Source: Chloroflexota bacterium | GTDB lineage: Bacteria > Chloroflexota > Limnocylindria > P2-11E | NCBI GenBank assembly: GCA_013695575.1 | Contig: JACDAF010000110.1 | Span: forward strand, 1-6,746 | DNA: 6,746 bases | Direction of reading: 5' to 3' | Shown: one piece after another, positions 4,745 through 6,746 of the stretch | How the letters are laid out: the number at the start of each line of letters is the position of its first letter | Position numbering within the stretch: position 1 is the stretch's first letter | Made by a program: the position numbers and the translations under genes | Notes under the pieces: model-generated | Seen by the model: only the letters and a program-made list of their open reading frames with translations | Told to the model about the DNA's origin: nothing | Database searches by the model: none

Positions 4745-6478
4745 ATGGCCACGACCGCGTCAGAGATCACCGAGATCATCAAGTCCCAGATCGAGAGCTT
4801 CGAGGGCCAATCCGAGTCTGCGGACGTCGGGACGGTCGTCGAGATCGGCGACGGGATCGCCCGCATCCACGGTCTCGCTGGGTGCATGGCCTCGGAGCTG
4901 CTCGATTTCGGTTCCGAGGTCTACGGGCTCGCGTTCAACCTGGAAGAGGACACCGTGAGCGCGATCATCCTCGGCGACTACACGGGCATCCAGGAGGGCG
5001 GTGAGGTCCGGACGACCGGCCGCATCGTGGAGACGCCCGTCGGCGACGCGCTGGTCGGCCGGGTCGTCGATCCGCTCGGGCGGCCGCTCGACGGGAAAGG
5101 CTCGATCGACACGAAGGAGTCCCGCCCGGTCGACGTGGTCGCCCCCGGGGTCATCACGCGCAAGAACGTCGACACGCCGGTCCAGACGGGTATCAAGATC
5201 ATCGACGCGCTCACCCCGATCGGTCGTGGGCAGCGTCAGCTCATCCTGGGCGATCGTCAGACCGGCAAGTCCGCGATCGCGATCGACACGATCATCAACC
5301 AGAAGGGCCAGGACCTCACCTGCATCTACGTCGCGATCGGACAGAAGGAATCGTCCGTGGCGAAGCTCGTCGCGACGCTCGAGGAGCACGGCGCGATGGA
5401 CCACAGCATCGTGGTAGTGGCGGGCGCCTCGAGCCCTGCCACCCTCCAGTACATCGCGCCATTCGCCGGATGCGCGATGGGCGAATTTTTCCGGGACAAC
5501 GGAAAGGACGCGCTCGTCGTCTACGACGACCTGTCAAAGCACGCGTGGGCATACCGGCAGGTCTCGCTGCTCACGCGGCGCCCGCCCGGCCGTGAGGCCT
5601 ACCCCGGCGACGTCTTTTACCTGCACTCGCGCCTGCTCGAACGCGCCGCGCGCCTCAACGAGGACAACGGAGGCGGCTCGCTCACCGCGCTGCCGATCAT
5701 CGAGACGCAGGCGAACGACGTGTCGGCCTACATCCCGACGAATGTCATCTCCATCACCGACGGCCAGATCTACCTCGAAACCGACCTCTTCAACCAGGGC
5801 ATCCGACCGGCCATGAACAGCGGTCTCTCGGTGTCCCGCGTCGGCGGGGATGCGCAGACGAAAGCGATGAAAGCGGTCGTGAGGAGCCTCAAGTCGGACC
5901 TCGCGCAGTACCGCGAGCTCGCCGCGTTCGCGCAGTTCGGCTCGGACCTTGACAAGTCGACGCAGGCTCAGCTGCGCCGGGGCGAGCGCGTCGTCGAGGT
6001 CATGAAGCAGCCTCAGTACCAGCCGCTGCCGCTGGTCAAGGAGGTCGTGATCATCTTCGCGGTCACCAGCGGTTACCTGGATGACATCCCGGCGGGCAAG
6101 GTGCGCGAGTTCGAGCGGGACCTCTTCCGGTTCATGGACTCGCAGCACAAGCAGCTCGCCGACTCGATCGCCGAGTCGCGCGCATTCGGCGAGGAGACCG
6201 AGAAGCAAGTGCGGGCGATGCTCGACGAGTTCAAGAAGACGGTCTCGTTCGAGGGCAAGGCCCCGGCGCGGACCGGCGATGCCTCGGGGCAGGGCGGCGA
6301 GCCGGGGCGGACCGACGACACGACGGGTCAGGCGCCGCCGGACGTTGCCTCGGGTCGGGACGGAGCGGAGGCGGGGACCGACGTTGCCTCGGGCCAGGAC
6401 GGTGCGTCGTCGCGGACCGACGTTGCCTCGGGGCAGGGGGCCTCGCCCTCGCCCGCCGCTCCAAAGTCGCAGAAGTGA
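4745..6478 (+). CDS. atpA: ATP synthase F1 subunit alpha, with repeat-bearing C-terminal tail
   Basis: This encodes 577 residues from ATG at 4745, preceded by AGGAGAA (4734-4740). Alpha alternates with beta in the F1 hexamer and carries the non-catalytic nucleotide sites. The N-terminal beta barrel covers about 26-95. Walker A is G169-D-R-Q-T-G-K175-S176-A, with Ser where E. coli has Thr176, a conservative change. Walker B ends at D261-D262 ('LVVYDDLSKHA'). The arginine finger is R365 in 'GLSVSRVGG', equivalent to E. coli R376. 'RPPGREAYPGDVFYLHSRLLERAARL', quoted in pieces, is nearly invariant in the family. There is no short actinobacterial-type insertion before 'CIYVAIGQK'. The normal protein ends near residue 502. 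A further 75 residues (503-577), rich in Gly, Ala, Ser, Asp and Gln and made of repeats, are unlike ordinary AtpA and are probably disordered. Confidence 0.96.
   Translation: MATTASEITEIIKSQIESFEGQSESADVGTVVEIGDGIARIHGLAGCMASELLDFGSEVYGLAFNLEEDTVSAIILGDYTGIQEGGEVRTTGRIVETPVGDALVGRVVDPLGRPLDGKGSIDTKESRPVDVVAPGVITRKNVDTPVQTGIKIIDALTPIGRGQRQLILGDRQTGKSAIAIDTIINQKGQDLTCIYVAIGQKESSVAKLVATLEEHGAMDHSIVVVAGASSPATLQYIAPFAGCAMGEFFRDNGKDALVVYDDLSKHAWAYRQVSLLTRRPPGREAYPGDVFYLHSRLLERAARLNEDNGGGSLTALPIIETQANDVSAYIPTNVISITDGQIYLETDLFNQGIRPAMNSGLSVSRVGGDAQTKAMKAVVRSLKSDLAQYRELAAFAQFGSDLDKSTQAQLRRGERVVEVMKQPQYQPLPLVKEVVIIFAVTSGYLDDIPAGKVREFERDLFRFMDSQHKQLADSIAESRAFGEETEKQVRAMLDEFKKTVSFEGKAPARTGDASGQGGEPGRTDDTTGQAPPDVASGRDGAEAGTDVASGQDGASSRTDVASGQGASPSPAAPKSQK
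6278..6442 (+). repeat. Imperfect 39-nt coding tandem repeat in the atpA tail
   Basis: Units begin at 6278, 6314, 6341, 6380 and 6419, encoding DASGQGGEPGRT, DDTTGQAPP, DVASGRDGAEAGT, DVASGQDGASSRT and DVASGQGASPSP. The third and fourth are full 39-nt units and match at 32 of 39 bases by hand count. The first 14 bases (GACGTTGCCTCGGG) are identical in the last three units. All spacings are multiples of three, so the atpA frame is kept. This looks like in-frame duplication and decay, older at the left end. Confidence 0.75.
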
Positions 6479-6573
6479 GCATTGTGTCGCTGGCGGCCGG
6501 GCTCGTACGAGACCCCCTGCCCCTCGACCTCGGTCCGCGCCTCCTCGGCCCGGGCGAGGGGCTTCGCTCCTAG
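6475..6573 (+). CDS. Possible 32-codon small ORF bridging atpA and atpG
   Basis: GTG at 6475 overlaps the atpA stop (GTGA) and opens a frame of 32 codons whose TAG (6571-6573) is followed at once by the atpG ATG, in the same frame. The predicted peptide begins MSIVSLAAGLV and ends GPGEGLRS, with a Leu/Pro-rich middle; I recognise no family. Third positions are 27 of 32 G or C, which fits coding use but also plain GC-rich DNA. There is no Shine-Dalgarno, so translation would rely on ribosomes finishing atpA. It may be a coupling peptide that carries ribosomes into atpG, or only a chance open frame in a 95-nt spacer. Confidence 0.2.
   Translation: MSIVSLAAGLVRDPLPLDLGPRLLGPGEGLRS
6541..6561 (+). 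promoter_or_regulatory. Hairpin that would mask the atpG ribosome-binding site
   Basis: CTCCTCG (6541-6547) can pair with CGAGGGG (6555-6561) as a 7-bp stem including one G-U pair, with a 7-nt loop. The 3' arm contains GAGGGG (6556-6561), the only Shine-Dalgarno-like run before atpG, ending 12 nt from its ATG. Ribosomes passing through the 6475-6573 frame would open this stem, giving a possible coupling mechanism from atpA to atpG. Confidence 0.35.
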
Positions 6574-6746
6574 ATGCCGTCAGAGAGGGACCTCCGCCGG
6601 CGGGTCAAGTCGGTCAAGAACATCCAGCAGCTGACGCGCGCGATGCAGCTCGTGGCGGCGTCGAAGATGCGCCGCGCGCAGGAGGCCGTCCTCGCCTCAC
6701 GGCCGTTCGAGGAGAAGCTGCGGCAGGTGCTGAACGAGCTCGCGCC
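6574..6746 (+). CDS. atpG: ATP synthase F1 subunit gamma, N-terminal fragment (runs off the right edge)
   Basis: Fifty-seven codons are present before the window ends; a full gamma has about 290 residues. Gamma is the rotating central shaft that couples c-ring turning to catalysis in beta. The start 'MPSERDLRRRVKSVKNIQQL' lines up with the E. coli gamma opening, and 'TRAMQLVAASKMRRAQ' (residues 21-36) is the conserved N-terminal coiled-coil signature ('TKAMEMVAASKMRKSQ' in E. coli), which makes the call secure despite truncation. The ATG directly follows a TAG in the same frame, so the start cannot lie further upstream without stop-codon readthrough. It lies 95 nt after the atpA stop, a wider gap than elsewhere in this operon. 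Confidence 0.95.
   Translation, partial: MPSERDLRRRVKSVKNIQQLTRAMQLVAASKMRRAQEAVLASRPFEEKLRQVLNELA

Noticed and set aside
6278..6442. CRISPR-like array
   Set aside because: The repeats are in-frame coding repeats with no unique spacers and conserve the protein register; no cas genes are present.

Overview
This window is high-GC bacterial chromosome dominated by the 5' two thirds of an F-type (F1Fo) ATP synthase operon. The order atpZ/I-B-E-F-H-A-G is the usual bacterial one, with atpD and atpC expected just past the right edge. High GC, frequent GTG/TTG starts, TATCCT-type -10 boxes, a DUF3052-like gene and a CorA gene beside the operon suggest a high-GC soil or water lineage, either Chloroflexota (Limnocylindria-like) or a deep branch of Actinomycetota. 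The alpha subunit lacks the short insertion before the CIYVAIGQK motif that typical actinobacterial AtpA proteins carry, which leans away from classical Actinobacteria. This placement is inference and would need a phylogeny.

Left part (1-1136): two minus-strand genes, an N-terminal fragment of a secreted protein of unknown function (230 down to 1) and a DUF3052-like protein (681 down to 268). Both diverge from a stand-alone response-regulator receiver gene on the plus strand (753-1136). The 241-292 stretch between and within the minus-strand genes is unusually palindromic. A further perfect inverted repeat lies in the 71-nt divergent spacer.

Middle (1217-2170): a CorA-type divalent cation channel/transporter, probably expressed from its own promoter as a leaderless mRNA.

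Right part (2195-6746): the ATP synthase operon, with a TATCCT promoter and a GC hairpin just upstream. Genes are tightly packed (2, 34, 3, 2 and 19 nt gaps), so translational coupling is likely. The largest spacing inside the operon that holds no recognised subunit is the 95 nt between atpA and atpG. It holds a 32-codon open frame that overlaps the atpA stop (GTGA) and ends directly against the atpG start (TAG|ATG). AtpA carries a roughly 75-residue low-complexity C-terminal tail built from imperfect 13-residue repeats.

I see no mobile element, CRISPR array, RNA gene or defence system. This is mostly ordinary housekeeping DNA. The points worth a second look are the AtpA tail, the atpA-atpG junction, the structured leader of atpE, and the palindrome cluster at the left.
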